Origin: Thalassia testudinum
Taxonomy: Eukaryota > Streptophyta > Magnoliopsida > Alismatales > Hydrocharitaceae
Assembly: GCA_037157565.1 (NCBI GenBank)
Contig: JAZHRO010000019.1
Span: forward strand, 59,890,501 to 59,954,500
Length of the DNA: 64,000 bases
Direction of reading: 5' to 3'
In this document: one piece after another, positions 21,277-33,060 of the stretch
Layout of the letters: every line of letters starts with the position of its first letter
How positions within the stretch are numbered: the first letter of the stretch is position 1
Notes under the pieces: model-generated
Databases searched by the model: none
What the model saw: only the letters and a program-made list of their open reading frames with translations
Told to the model about the DNA's origin: nothing
Program-made: the position numbers and the translations under genes

Positions 21277-23931
21277 TGTTACGACCCGATTTCCAGATCC
21301 TTACAGGACCTGAGATTGACTCGCCTCGACTAATCCCAATACCTAGTCGTCCAACGAGAAATAACCAAAAATAGGAAATAAACCACATTCACACATGCAA
21401 TATAACTAAGCATAAGGAAAAACGAGATGTAAAGGAACAACAGAGCTAAAATTCTTAATAAAGTAATACATGCCATCACAACAACAATAGCGGAAAAGAA
21501 GACAGAAAGTAACAAGAATAGTAAAATAAATGTCTATTACTCACTGTAACAGCAGAAAATTAAAGAGCTAGAAAGAAATGACTATGGCTAGGCTCGGTTG
21601 GGCTTAGTACCCTCTGCAGCTGAAAATTTGAGCTGCTCAACTCCTTGTCCTAAACAGGGTTACAAAAAGACAAAGTCAGCGAACGCTGAGTAGAGTGGTG
21701 TTTGCATTATTTATGTGCAAGTAAAGTAAAACAAACAACCAGGTTTTATTCTCATTTCTATTTATCTCATCTATGTATTTTTGGTTCATTTATTTCATAA
21801 AGGATCCAAGTATTTCTTGATCTTACTTGTTCCTCGTGGGAACGATCTTGATTGTAGTCTTTTCCATGGAGTAGAAGATACACGGGGTGCTCTCCTGGCT
21901 GGGAGAGTCCCCCGCGGTAGTCCTACACCCAGTTAACCACCCTGAGGTCATTGTCGCGATGTAGCAATGACTATGGCACGCGTGATAAGCGCACGGGTAG
22001 CTACCTCGCACTGGCATGCGATCAGTCGTTTCCGCTAGCGGGTATGCCTAAAATATAGCACAGAATAGTATAAGGCCTTGCCCTCTCAGAACAGGGATCT
22101 CGCCCCTCAGAACCAAACAGGGGTCTCGCCCCTCCACAATTCGCGTACCCTCGTCGGACTACCCAGGTTTGCCCAGAGGGCCTAAAAAAGTCAATGTAGG
22201 TTGGCTAGTCCTAACCCTGGGCCCCGTGGGGTGGCTAGCTCCCTCCCTACACTAGTAGCACACCTCGGTACTACGTACGCGAGGGCCAAATAGGAGTCGG
22301 TGTAGAGTGACCAGTCCTACCCCGGGGTCTCAACCCAATGGTGGCTGGCTCCCCCTCTACACTAAAAGGGACAGTTGCTCTCCTTGGTACCGTGTACACA
22401 AGGGCCATCTCACTTCCCGTCTACATACCAGATTCCTTTCATACATAGGAGTTCTACTCCTAATTCCCCGTAGGATTCATGCTAATATTCATCTCATTAA
22501 CAATATCCGGATCATATTATTCAACTCTCCATTTTTCCATTACATAGTAGGCAGCTCATGTTTTCATATCTGACAAGGCAACTCATAAATCAACTAATAC
22601 ATATTGCTAGCAATTTAGTTAAACATGCATCTCAAGTGAACAGTATAGCTCAACATCAGGCTCATACATTTCTACTCTAGGGTTCATTCCACATCCTAGA
22701 GTTTCAATCAATTTAATCTAAACAAGCATATTCTTTATTTACATCTTAACAAATGAATTAAATCACTCTACTGGGTATCACGGGAGGAATGGGGCCTGCA
22801 CCCCAAATCTCGTCGTCTCCGCAGGCCCCGAACACGCCACCGGCTGGTAACATATACCAGCGACTAATTCACATCAGATGAGTCAAAAACAATAGATACT
22901 CAACGGTAACACATAGAGAAACTTGAGTGGAAAACAACGGTACTTCGTTTGTAGAAATCTGATTCCGTTTGGGCCCTGAATGGGTCAAAAACACAGTTGC
23001 TGTCCAAAATTAGACGTCTGGGACCAGTCTCAAACGTATTAAAAGACGGCAGATCTTACCTCTCACTTTCTGCGGCTACCTCAGACGTTCAGACTCCTCT
23101 GCAACTGTCTGAGGAGAGTTCCAGATGTCGAAATTTCCTTTCAATGGTCTGGAAGTGCCGTCAGACGTCTGGCGATGTGGTCAGACATCCAAAAGTGCCT
23201 AGAAAGGTGCACCGTGTGCCTTTCCAAAGCCCTGCACCTACGTACGGAAACACAGACCCATTATCAGCTAGACATTCCTGTGTTACGGCCTGCATGGTGG
23301 AAGTAGCAGAGGTAACACGTACCTCCGCGCGATAGTATGATTTCAAACGTCCGGCTTCAGCCCCGGATGTCTTGATGCCTCTCCAGACATCTGGTCGACC
23401 CTCCAGACGTCTGATACTGAAAAAATTCTAGTATCAAAACCTCCTCCGCAACGTTGCTTTCCTCGCAATGCCGCCAGCAGCTGTAGAGGGCCAGGAGGCT
23501 ACCTCCCCGAGTCCTCCTCCTAGCGCGCATGCCTGCTACCGTCACGCGAGCTCCTCCAGGCTTCCACCGAAGCTCCTCCGACCTTGGTCCTCCCTTCACG
23601 TTCTTTCTCTCTCTCCCTCTCATTCTCCCTCGCTCACCCTCTCTCGCTCTCCCTCTTAACCCTTGCCACGGCTGCACAAGAACAACGACTGCAAGTGGCG
23701 GTGGCTAGTGGTGAGGGGGTGAGGGTGGTGAGAAGGGGGGGTTTTAAAAAGAGAAGCATTAGGGTTTCGGGTGAGAGGGTCTAAAGGAGAGAGAATGGTC
23801 CGCGTGCTGCACCCGCGCAGAGAAAAGGTAAGTTTTGATTTTTCCCACTTTCGGACGTTCGAACCTATGTCCAGACGTCTGATTGACACTCCAGACGTCT
23901 TATCCGACTAAAAGGGCGGCGGGTCATTTCA
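21277..23931 (-). repeat. 5' LTR of chromovirus D
   Basis: On the plus strand starts TGTTACGACCCG (21277). I place the other edge at 23931, where the minus strand begins TGAAATGACCCG, a near inverted match of the first edge. The order of blocks mirrors the LTRs of element E reversed, including the ATTCCCCGTAGG block, the CCTAGG region and GACGTC palindromes (exact CAGACGTCTG at 23162, 23404 and 23872). A TTTTTAAAAC TATA-like element is at 23742-23751. The outer edge is less certain than the inner one. Confidence 0.8.
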
Positions 23932-25057
23932 TCTACTGATCTACAATATGCTAATTACTACTTAAATATACTCTATAAAGTAGGAAAAACCTAATCTAAG
24001 TGGACGAATGGAACCTGGGGATCTCCACCTAGTTGATGGAGAGAAAGAATTGAAGGAGAAGACTCTGGCAGAGAAGAAAGCTTGCTAGGGAAGCTCTAGA
24101 TTGCCCTCAAGTGCTATGAGATCCTTAGCGGCAAGGAGGATCGAAGGAACTGAGCTCCACTGCCACAGTAATGTAGTAGAGGAAGAGTGAGGAGATGAAC
24201 CGGAGGGGAGTGAAAGGACCACCTCAAGAATGTAGGGGGAGCTAATCCTTTGTGCGCGAGCCCAAGTAGGTGCTTAAGTAGGCACGCGAGTGATTGTGGT
24301 GACCGCTAGGTGTGATTAAGTGAGTTTAGGGCGTATGGTGGGGATGACGAAGAGAGGTTCACGGGAGCTTTTAAATCGAAAACACACTGTTGGATCAAAT
24401 CTGAGGTGGAAAGTGAGGCTATGTGCGAGGGCGTGCAAACAATGGATGATAATCGACCACAGGATCATGGGTGTAAGGAATCAACAGTCACTATAGCGCA
24501 AGTTCTTTGTGGCTACAGTGAACCTTCGACTGCAGGTGTGTTTGGTGAAATTACACAAAGGCCCACATGGGCACAGTGTAAGAATTGCGCTCCAACCCAT
24601 TAGTGGTTAGAAGTCAAGTGGAGCAATCCCTGCAATATTACAACTAGGTCCCTATGGGTTTTATGCATGAAGAAAATGCGAATTCCTAAGGACCTAAGTG
24701 AAAAGTCATTAATGCAAGGTCCTAATGATGTCCAAAGGCCATGAAGTTTTTGTTGAAGCTTAATTGAACACATAGGAATATGATTTCACTTATAATTTGA
24801 ACTTTTGAGCTAAAGAATGTGTTAAATTTGCAATTGGATCATCAAATTACATTTGTGAAAAGAATCACATTTTGTGACTTAATAATGCTTTTTTAACACA
24901 AATTAGATGTTCCTGTTATCATCATCAATAGCACTCCTCATCTTTTCAAAAAAAAAAAAAACACAAATTAGATGTTTTAGGTCATTTTCCTTAATTCTCA
25001 GACTTAACCCATTTCTTGTGTTAATTATGTAGTGTTTAACCTAGTTTCTAACTTAAC
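23932..25057. other. Unresolved flank between D and H
   Basis: No coding feature. The GC-moderate part at 24000-24600 has the look of a decayed LTR (TTTTAAAT at 24369; an AGGTCCCTATG block at 24644 is also seen at 61986). I cannot assign it. It contains the poly(A)-tailed mini-insertion at 24895-24976. Confidence 0.4.
24895..24976 (+). mobile_element. 48-bp poly(A)-tailed insertion with 17-bp target duplication
   Basis: AACACAAATTAGATGTT occurs at 24895-24911 and again at 24960-24976. Between them are 48 bases ending in a run of A. A direct repeat of this length next to a poly(A) tail is the signature of LINE-machinery retroposition. The insert is too short to identify a source. Confidence 0.7.
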
Positions 25058-25072
25058 TTGGCCATTTTAACT

Positions 25073-26130
25073 ATGATGAGCCACACCTCATCAGCCATGC
25101 ATAACATTCACGACCACGCATATCAAGGGATGGACATGTATCCACCCCCATTTGATCTCGATTTCGGAGGAAACTTCGGGCCATCCTACTCCAGTTGGGA
25201 AAACTTTGAACCCTCATACACTGATTACTCTGGAGTTCCTCAGGCCTGCGAGGATCTCCACGCCATCCAAAATGATCCATTTTCCAACACATATAACCCT
25301 GGATGGAGCAATCATCCAAATTCTTGTGGTCGGGAAATAATCAGAACTCGAATCCTCAATTCCAACCCCGATCACAAGCTCCACGATCATATCAGCCTGC
25401 TCAGCCTAAGCCCAACTCAAATTACCAATCCAAGCTTACTAGGGAAGATTAGATGAACTTGATTTTGCAAGCCCTGGCTGACATCCAGAAGACCCACACA
25501 GCCATACAGCAACAACATAAGGTGGAGATCATGGAGGTTCAAAATCAACTCGCACAGATGGCTGGGACTTGCCAACCTGGTGCACTTCCTTCCCAACCTC
25601 TGCCAAATCCCAATAACGTGTCGACCTAGAAACACATGGTGAATCAAATCCAGGGCCAAGCTTGCTACGCTCAACTAGGCCCATTGACTCATACCAGAAT
25701 GTTTGGAGCTTCCACCTCCTCAGTTGATCTAAATCAAGCCTTAATGATTAACCCTGCTATTTTACAACAGGGTCCAATCCTATCTCCTCCGCCTCCGCAT
25801 GATGACTGTGCTATGATCAATGTTGTGGGCATGAGAAAAGACCACAAGATCAGGCCCCATGGCCCTTCTCCCAAATCCCACCCAACCTATGATCAACACA
25901 ATAAGGTTAAGGACAAAACCAAGAGGTGGAAACAGAAACTCGTCCCTCAGGCTAGCCAATCCATTCCCCTATCCCAAATCTTACCCCACCTTTACACTAG
26001 AGGACTATCTAAATATGACATAATGGGGTCATTGAAGAATGCACAGGTCACTATCCCGTTACTCTCCACTCTACCTCGCCTGACTTATCCAAAAAAGCGG
26101 TGGAGGAATCCTCGCAAAGGAAGGTAAACT
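25073..26130 (+). pseudogene. Element H gag, C-terminal part
   Basis: The ATG at 25073 (MSHTSSAMHN) opens a frame whose HAIQNDPFSNTYNPGWSNHPN matches the DPFSNTYNIGWHNHPN signature of gag in B and F. A Gln/Pro-rich section follows, then LADIQKTHTAIQQQHKVEIMEVQNQLAQM, an apparent coiled coil equivalent to that in F. The canonical gag fold (FPFSL...W) expected upstream is absent. Frame changes near 25330 and between 25456 and 25636, and stops at about 25455 and 25629, break it. It may be either a truncated pseudogene or a reduced gag natural to the element. Confidence 0.68.
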
Positions 26131-26600
26131 GTCTGAATATGTGAGTGCTATAATCCAAAACAGTTTACCTCCTAAGAAATCTAACCCAGTCACCCTGCTG
26201 ATCCCCTGCAAGATCGGTGGTACAAATTTTAAGCGGGCTATACTGGATCTCGACGCTTCAGTCAACCTAATCCTAGCTGCCCTATTTGATAAACTACAGA
26301 TAGGATAGCTAAAACCTGCTGATGTTACTCTGCAATTACTTGACCAAACCGTAATCACCCCGATTGGGCCGGTAGAGGATGTGGTAATTAGAGTTAAAGA
26401 TTTCAACTACCTAGCTGATTTTCTAGTTCTTGAATGGACCCACCACAACAAATACAAGATATGCCCTTGATTTTAGGGAGACCTTTCTTGGCTACTACAG
26501 GAGCCATAATCAATTGTGAATCAGGGCACATGATAATCACCTCTGGAGATAAGTGAACTAAGACCAATATTTTCAAGGCATCATCTAAAGGAAAGGAAAA
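26131..26600 (+). pseudogene. Element H protease remnant
   Basis: With frame changes one reads IPCKIGGTNFKRAILDLDASVNLI, LKPADVTLQLLDQTV and VEDVVIRVKDFNYLADFLVL, then ILGRPFLATTGAI. This is the Athila protease order. The active-site motif is DLDAS (26246-26260), with Asp where the Gly of DLGAS should be. Several stops. No ORF of length survives. Confidence 0.72.
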
Positions 26601-27143
26601 ATGCTTGGCAGAACTTTGATTCAAGAACTCATGACCATCTCAATAGTAGAAAATCTAGAACCAGAACTAGAAGTTTTCAGCATTACAGAGGATCTAGATT
26701 TAGCCAAGCATGATTTCAGCAGATTAAGAGTATTAGAGGCTTTCACCTTTTATCTTGAGGATGTACACATGGATTTTAGGGAATAGGATGTCGACATTAG
26801 ATGGGATTCAAATGTATATTCCATAAATCTGGAAACATTTTATGATGATGCTTATTTTGAGGATCTCCAGGAATCGGGCATGGTAGATACTGAGAGTGAC
26901 CACAACCTAGAGTTTGAATCATTTACAGAATCGGAGTTCTATGATCCATTAGTCACTTTCCAGACATTCACTTTTGATTGGGATGAGAATTATAGAGAAG
27001 ATCCATTAGATGGCCCAATCTTCGAGTCATTTCTTGAGGAATCGATCTTGCACCCCTTGGAAAAGGATCAAGATGACTCATTGGATAATAATCTATTAGG
27101 CCATTGCATGAGAGGAACCAAACATTTGGGTTGTATTAACTAG
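26601..27143 (+). pseudogene. Element H acidic linker ORF
   Basis: Two open pieces in one frame (26601-26786 and 26880-27143) separated by one stop, very rich in Asp, Glu and Phe (for example DFREs, FDDAYFEDLQES, TFDWDENYREDPLDGP). Their place after protease corresponds to the acidic linkers of B and F. In those elements the RT starts next; here the frame ends with CMRGTKHLGCIN and no RT follows. No function can be assigned. Confidence 0.6.
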
Positions 27144-27672
27144 GTGTACTTCTGTTGGGCCTTGGACTCAGCACAGTCTTACTTCAAAACCCCATGATCA
27201 GTACATCTTCTCAGTGATTCCTCCGAAAGAACTCAATAAGAGACAACCAAAAATGAATCAACTTGAATCATATCACAGACCTTCTTCTGGATTGACTCTT
27301 CATCATGATTTGATGCTCATTTATGGCCATGTGATTGTCATTCATCGTGATCACATATTTTCTCCTACTACTCATCACAGTGTGCCATACAACATATCCT
27401 TTTGAGTTGTATTGTGCCCAACCAATGGCGTTAAACTTGGCGCTTAACTAGAGGAAACCTGTCATTTTAAAAAAACCTGAGACCCTTCTGACCTATCTCT
27501 AAGCTAAAGTGATATTGCACTTTAGGGATCATCCGTTAGAATAGCCAACTCCACCTTTGATATTTGTATCAAAGCTTGAAATCATCCACAATAGTCATTC
27601 CGACCCATTCGCCACCCACCAAACTTGCTCTAATGTATGATCTAAGCTGAACTCGAACCCACCTAATTTATA

Positions 27673-27709
27673 ATGAGGACATTACAAATCTTAGGCATGG
27701 GGGGGTATT
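27673..27709 (+). other. Internal polypurine block of element H
   Basis: ATGAGGACATT, then 10 bases, then TTAGGCATGGGGGGG. Equivalent blocks are found in B (4531-4567, minus) and F (34815-34848, minus). Confidence 0.65.
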
Positions 27710-28401
27710 ATAGTGTAAAACGCTGTGAAATTTGATTCATGGAAGGGTTTCATAAAATAAAAACAAAGAGAAGGAGAGGACAATTTTGAGAGTTGAATTA
27801 TTGAGGAAGAGGAGAAAAGAAAAGAGAAAAGGAGAAAATAAAAGAGAAAAAATGTGATAGTCCCTATAATTGAGTATGGAACTCACTTAAGTTGTAGGTT
27901 GGATCGAATGATGAATTAAGACCTAGAAGGTTAAAACTTAGGAGATTAGTGACGAGTACCGACTTTAGGCCTCTTGGGCCTATTCTAGGGCTTAAACACT
28001 CACGTATTTGTTAAGATCCGGATTAATCCTCAAGAGGTTGAGGAAAGTGCAAAGCTAATGTATGAAGTCTACGACTTAGGGATTATTCGGTCCCATTGCC
28101 TGCCCTTTGGTTTGCGGGACTTGGTAACCTAAACACCTAACAATCACACACCAATCTGGTTCAATGTGCTTAATGAAGAAAAATGCCAAAACTGTTTTGT
28201 TCTGAAAAAGGTTTTCTTGAAGATCTGCTTAGGAGCAGCTCGAAGACACAAGTTGATTGGACGAGTTTCCGACGCAAAGAGGTGGAATGAAAAATACTCC
28301 CTTCGAAAATGTGTAATAACATATTGTCTCCTCAATGCTTATCTCATAGGATATCTAAATATCCTACCAGGGGCATGTAAGCACTTTATGCTGGTTCAGG
28401 T

Positions 28402-28530
28402 GCCATGGGCAGGATTACCCCGAAATGTCGATTGCCAGGGCCATGGGCGATACTATCCCAAAGTGTCAAAAGTAGGGTTCTAAGGGTTGCCATAGGCGGT
28501 GTTGTCACAAAGCATCAAAAACTAGGGATC
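28402..28530 (+). repeat. Degenerate tandem repeat in element H 3' region
   Basis: Three units starting GCCATGGGCAGG (28402), GCCATGGGCGAT (28440) and GCCATAGGCGGT (28489). Each is followed by a TATCCCAAAGTGTCAA-like segment. Unit lengths are about 38-49 bases. Confidence 0.65.
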
Positions 28531-28785
28531 TTGCGAGAATTGATGGTGGGGACAAGGAATCCGATATAGACCGTGTTTAAATCCAATCCGAGGCTAGATT
28601 TAGGAGAATGTAAAAAGAAAAGAGAGAAAACTCTCAGAATAAAAATCCCTCTCTATCTCTCTTACAAAAAAATGCACTAGCAAGTTGTACCTGGACTTGC
28701 TACGTTTACGCACGAGTACTTTAATCGCTAGGGTTAACGAATCTCTAAGCAGTTTTTGTGGGCCTTAGAAGCCTTCACGGTAGAC

Positions 28786-28790
28786 CCAAG
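28786..28790. repeat. Target-site duplication of R2, left (CCAAG)
   Basis: Identical CCAAG at 45721-45725 on the other side of R2. Confidence 0.8.
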
Positions 28791-29746
28791 TGATGATAAC
28801 ATCATCATGAGCCATAACTAGCTTTAAGTAGTTAGGATCAAATGACAAATGCTCCTACATAGTCGCCTGAGAGCCGTAATTCCTTGTATATCCTTTTTGA
28901 GAGAACACTAAATCAAGGCTAATTCTGCAGTTTTATCATATTATGAAAGAAGAGTAACCACAAGGTTTGATAGAGGTTAACCTAAGGTCTAATGAGAATT
29001 AAAGTCTAATAAGAAGGTCCACACAAATAGAAACGAGATTTCATGCATTTTAAGAACTGATATAGCACCCAAAATCTTAACTTTAGACCTGCTTAAATTA
29101 CAGAGGTTTTGGTCAGGATAAAATTCATCTAAATCTCCTAAAATTCATATAAAATACTCCTTGAGGTTTGGTACCCTTGATTTGACTATCTGAATCTATT
29201 TTGACCTTGAATAGAGTCTCAGGTGGATTTCTACCTTAATTTGGGTTTCTATGCAAATTTTCCAGTCAAACTTGGTCAAAACTCAACTTTGACTTCACCA
29301 CTAGATTCCTTGGGTCCAAATTATATTTATATCAAAATTTGGACCCAATCAGAGTTCATCCTGATTAAGTTTGCATTTTAGTCCCAGATCTCTATTCCTT
29401 ACATTTAAACCCTTAGCTTTCATCTTTTCTTTTCAAAGACGCCCTAGCTTCTCACCTCTCTTGCAAACAGGTCCAACTGCCATTGTCTCCCTCATGAAGT
29501 AGAGAAGGAAACTCGCAACTCCTAAACCCAAACTGCTTCATTTAATCCTGCAAAGTGATTGATGAAATATCAACCAAAAATCGCCAAACTTGGCGAAATT
29601 GATCCCTAGATCATTCCATGTCAACCAAGATCTTCTTTGAGGCTAATCATGGTTGGAAATCACGCAGGAAAGCTTGAGGAAACCAAGCCCTGTAGGATTT
29701 CACGCACACCTTCCTATTAGGCATTTCAGGGGAGAGAAACCTCACC

Positions 29747-29753
29747 TATAAAA
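29747..29753 (+). promoter_or_regulatory. TATA box of R2 LTR
   Basis: TATAAAA in ACCTATAAAATCGGCC. The related LTR of H has TATATAA at 46860-46866 in the same relative place. Confidence 0.6.
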
Positions 29754-30694
29754 TCGGCCACACCTGTTCAATCTGTCTTTGTTTAGTTTTTGACGGACCA
29801 CCCCTCTCTTCACCTTCGTCCTTGGCCGTCATTAACGAAGGCTTGGAGCTTCACCAATCCCCTTTGTTGGCCGCTCCCACATACCATAGTGAGAGGGCTT
29901 TCTCTCTACTCCTCGCTGTGCTTCCTAACAAAGAAGGCGGCCCAATTACCTCCTCGTCGTCTCCATCTCCACCTCCTTCGTCCACAGCTCCGTCGTACCT
30001 TCGGTAAGCTTCCCCAAACCTCCATTCGTCCAATTACCTTAGGGCTTCTCTCTTTCTACCCTCTACTTAGGTTTAGGCTAAACCTTAGGTCCTAATTCCT
30101 TCTCCTTCTCCTTCTTCTCCTTCTTCTCTAACTCCGGCAACCACCTCCATGACCACCTTCATCGCCGGAACTCCCCCACCCCATTCCACCCAAATTAGGT
30201 TGGGAAAAAGCTCATGCACACCTCCACTATGCTTTTGCCCAACCTAATTTAACACTTCAATACCACCACGTCCTTCCTCAAATCCGTTCGCCAGACCTCT
30301 GCTCACCTTCACGCTCTGGCCACTCCACTGCACCTCACACCAAATCACCTCCACCATTGCCTTCGCCACACCACAGCGAAGGCTTCCGGGCATTTAATTG
30401 GGCCCTAAGCAGTACTATTGTGTAGGTCGCTGTTGTCGTCGCTGGTCGCCTTCCCCAATGTTGTTAGTCGCTGTCCGACACCCGCAAGCTTCACCTCTAC
30501 CTTCAATCAATGCATCTTGGAACCCTGATGAAGCCCAAACCCTCAATTGAGTGAAGGAGAATCAGCAATTGCTTTAATTGGACATGCGACTTCCAGTTGT
30601 GCATGTGAAGAGAGAGGCAGGGACATAGTCCCACCTCATATACTAACGGGCATGCGAAGACACGTAAAAGGATTTTCTGCCTCAGCCTCATTGC

Positions 30695-30699
30695 CCAAG
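30695..30699. repeat. Target-site duplication of element F, left (CCAAG)
   Basis: Matches CCAAG at 44937-44941. Confidence 0.9.
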
Positions 30700-31647
30700 T
30701 GTTGAATCCGTAAAGCGCGTTTTGATAGGAAAAGTGTCATAGTATAGTGCGCAATACGATCAAACAAAAATATTTTCTAAAGATAATGAGACTTTGAGTC
30801 CCGGTCATTCATCTCTGGAAGGTGTTTATTTAATTCTGAAATCGATCTTTTATCGCTCTACTTTATTTAAAATCGCACGCCGGTTTCCAATCTTCGGATT
30901 AAGATTTCGCCACTTCTATTATGAATTCTGATTACGTGCTCGTGCATTAAATAGATAACAAAGGTAAAAGTATGAGTTTCGGTGTGCACAATTTTAGTTA
31001 CATCGTGGCTGTTTACGGAAAATGCATCTATAGTTAGATCTATATTTTCCAGAACCGACATGCTTGTTGCAAAATATATATATATATATAAGTGGAAAAT
31101 AGGCAACTTGAATCACACAGAAAAGATAGCAGCCAATAAGCTCATGGTGATTTCAAACATAGAGATATGTATAGAAATATATCTTTTATTCATTCATTCA
31201 GAGAAGTGTTTGCAACATGGAATGTAGAGGAAAGCTTGTACAGGAATGCTTGAAAATGTAAATCTAGCTAACAGAAAATGATCGCATACAGGAATCTATG
31301 GGGGGATTTTGCATGCATCATTGGGGGAGAATAAGAGCTAAACTACTAAGCAGTAAATAAAAGTAGTAAACTACAAAGAGCTAAGTTACTAATCTAGCAG
31401 AAAGGAAGGGCATTCAGAGGTGGTCTCCGATGGCCTTTGAGTGGTTGAGAGAAGAAGGAGGGGTGGCCAATGGTGCTTAGGCCGGCCCTTCGAGAGAGGT
31501 TGGAGAAGTGATCCAGCATCCTGGCGTGGAGATGGTGGCCTTCATGGTAATGCTCAACTCGTAGAGGTGGAGTGGAGATGGAAGTGGCTAGCCTAAGTGG
31601 AATGAATGCCAAGGAAATGGATGGGTGCAAATGGCCACCCCTTAGGT

Positions 31648-31656
31648 CTTTTTATA
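31648..31656 (-). promoter_or_regulatory. TATA box of element F LTR (3' copy)
   Basis: TATAAAAAG on the minus strand, same at 43552-43560 in the 5' LTR. Confidence 0.65.
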
Positions 31657-31740
31657 GACCTATGGGAGTCTCTCTAGAGAAGTGTGGAACTCTCTAAAGA
31701 GAGCTCCAATGAGTGGCCGGCCAAGAGTGGATGAAGTGGT

Positions 31741-31808
31741 TCTTAGATCCACAAAAAGTGGATCTAAGAATTGAATGCCTCTTGGTTGCTAAATTTAGCA
31801 ACCAAGAG
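31741..31808. repeat. Inverted-repeat cluster upstream of element F TATA box
   Basis: Two dyads lie side by side. One has 12-bp arms (TCTTAGATCCAC and its complement) around AAAAA at 31741-31769. The other is a perfect 30-bp palindrome with no spacer at 31779-31808 (half-site CTCTTGGTTGCTAAA). Both are intact in the other LTR (43645-43673 and 43683-43712). Confidence 0.85.
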
Positions 31809-33045
31809 TTGGCGCCACTTTGAAGAGAGTTCTAGAGAACTCTAGAGGAGTGTGTGTGCATGAATGGGTGTGTGTGTGTGTGTGTGTGTGGTCGTGCCCT
31901 AGGTGGCTAAGAAGTCTAGGTTAGGTCCTAAAGGGTTTGGGTAGGTGTATGCCTTGAATTAGGGTTGCAAACCCTAATTTCTAAGGGGAAATTGCAATTA
32001 AACTTAACCTAAGTTTAATTGAATGAGTGTGAACCTAATTGAGAGTGAAATAACTCAATTAGGTTGGGTTTAGGTCAATTGGACTCTCACTAAGTCCAAT
32101 TGGACTTGTGTGGGTTGATATCTGAGCTCAATTGGACTCAATGAGTCCAATTGGCTTAGGTGATGGTAATTGACTTTGATCTAAGTCAATTGGATTTAGT
32201 GAGGACCTAATTAGGTCCTTAGAGAGGTCTAGAGGTGATGTGCTAGGGTTAGGACACCTTAATTTCGGTTCCTATGGGGTTGGGATTAGGTCTAAGGAGC
32301 TAGAGATCCAAGATCAAGGCTTGAATCTCAAAACAGGAACTGGAGACCAGTTCTAAACGTCCAAAAACAGAGTCAGACGACTTATACTCAAAAATCAGAA
32401 GTCCAGACTTTAGTTATGGACGTCCAATTTGAGTCAGGGGGAATTCTAGGTTATGTTTTGGGTATTTTACAGAAATTGGACGTCTGACAAAGTGTCTAGA
32501 CATCCAATAACCCTGCAGAAGTGGGTTTGAGGCGTACGGGAATTGGCTAAGGGTTCTGGACGTCCTATAATTTATCTGGACGTCCAGATAAAGGTTGGGA
32601 CTAGGGTTTTAAGGTTTCCTAGGGTGCGGTGACCGAATCTAAGGGTGGCTAAGGCTTGGGAAAGTCTCGAGGTTATCCTAGGGCTAAGATGGACCTAAGC
32701 TCTTCATATTTTTACTGCTTTATTCCTACTTAATAGAATAGAATACCTTAGCTCCCTTACATCATTATTCACTACATTTAATCTAGGTCTTCTGCTCCAG
32801 CCCAGCTGCAACACCCATTATTCCTGATCCAACTTCAGATCCAGCTCCAGATCTAGCTTCTGATCAGCTTATTGCTTGCAATTGACATAATGCACTTAAC
32901 CAGCACATTATAACATTATTTTATGCATAGTTAAAGGAAAGCAGTAAAGATGCAGATAATGCTTATGCATGCCTGAATTACCCTAACTTATGCTAAGTTC
33001 TAGCCTAATTTAGGTCAATTAAGACCTATGATTGCTGCGCAATCA

Positions 33046-33060
33046 TACCCCCATGCCTAA
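33046..33060 (-). other. Polypurine tract of element F
   Basis: TTTAGGCATGGGGGTA on the minus strand abuts the LTR start TGATTG. It is preceded by GGGACTAGCAA. Confidence 0.88.

Larger units (their letters stand above)
14668..23931 (-). mobile_element. Chromovirus D (Tekay/Del-like, 5' part with 3' end cut off)
   Basis: A minus-strand Ty3/gypsy element with a 5' LTR (21277-23931), an iMet-type primer site, gag with CCHC knuckle, protease, RT, RNase H, integrase and the start of a chromodomain. Its 3' end is cut at 14668 by insertion of element A, so the 3' LTR lies beyond the window if it survives. A solo LTR (15943-17684) sits in integrase. Its protein order and sequence match element E closely, but the LTRs are strongly diverged and the coding part is riddled with stops, so D is older or a separate subfamily. 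Confidence 0.88.
27144..28785 (+). other. Element H 3' noncoding region, first part
   Basis: No credible gene. An internal purine block GCATGGGGGGG at 27695-27705 follows GAGGACAT (27674-27682) as in B and F. A long purine-rich stretch occupies 27764-27852, and a degenerate tandem repeat 28402-28530. A 105-codon frame at 28166-28483 runs into that repeat and has no recognisable domain. Confidence 0.65.
28791..30699 (+). repeat. R2 LTR, upstream part
   Basis: U3-type segment with GAGCCATAACTAG near the start, 'gtcaggataaaattcatc' at 29112, a TATA box (TATAAAA, 29747-29753) and a pyrimidine-rich leader. The frames at 29790-30095 lie in that leader and look like chance. Confidence 0.82.
30700..33045 (-). 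repeat. 3' LTR of element F
   Basis: Minus strand TGATTGCGCAGC (33045) to GGATTCAACA (30700). Contains a CTATAAAAAG TATA box (31648-31657), a (TA)n run near 31074, a (GT)n run near 31868-31890, and a cluster of perfect inverted repeats at 31741-31808. GACGTC sites at 32400-32589 include the 16-bp palindrome ATCTGGACGTCCAGAT at 32574-32589. Confidence 0.95.

Noticed and set aside
28166..28483. 105-codon plus-strand frame in H
   Set aside because: Runs into a tandem repeat, no recognisable domain, placed in 3' noncoding DNA.
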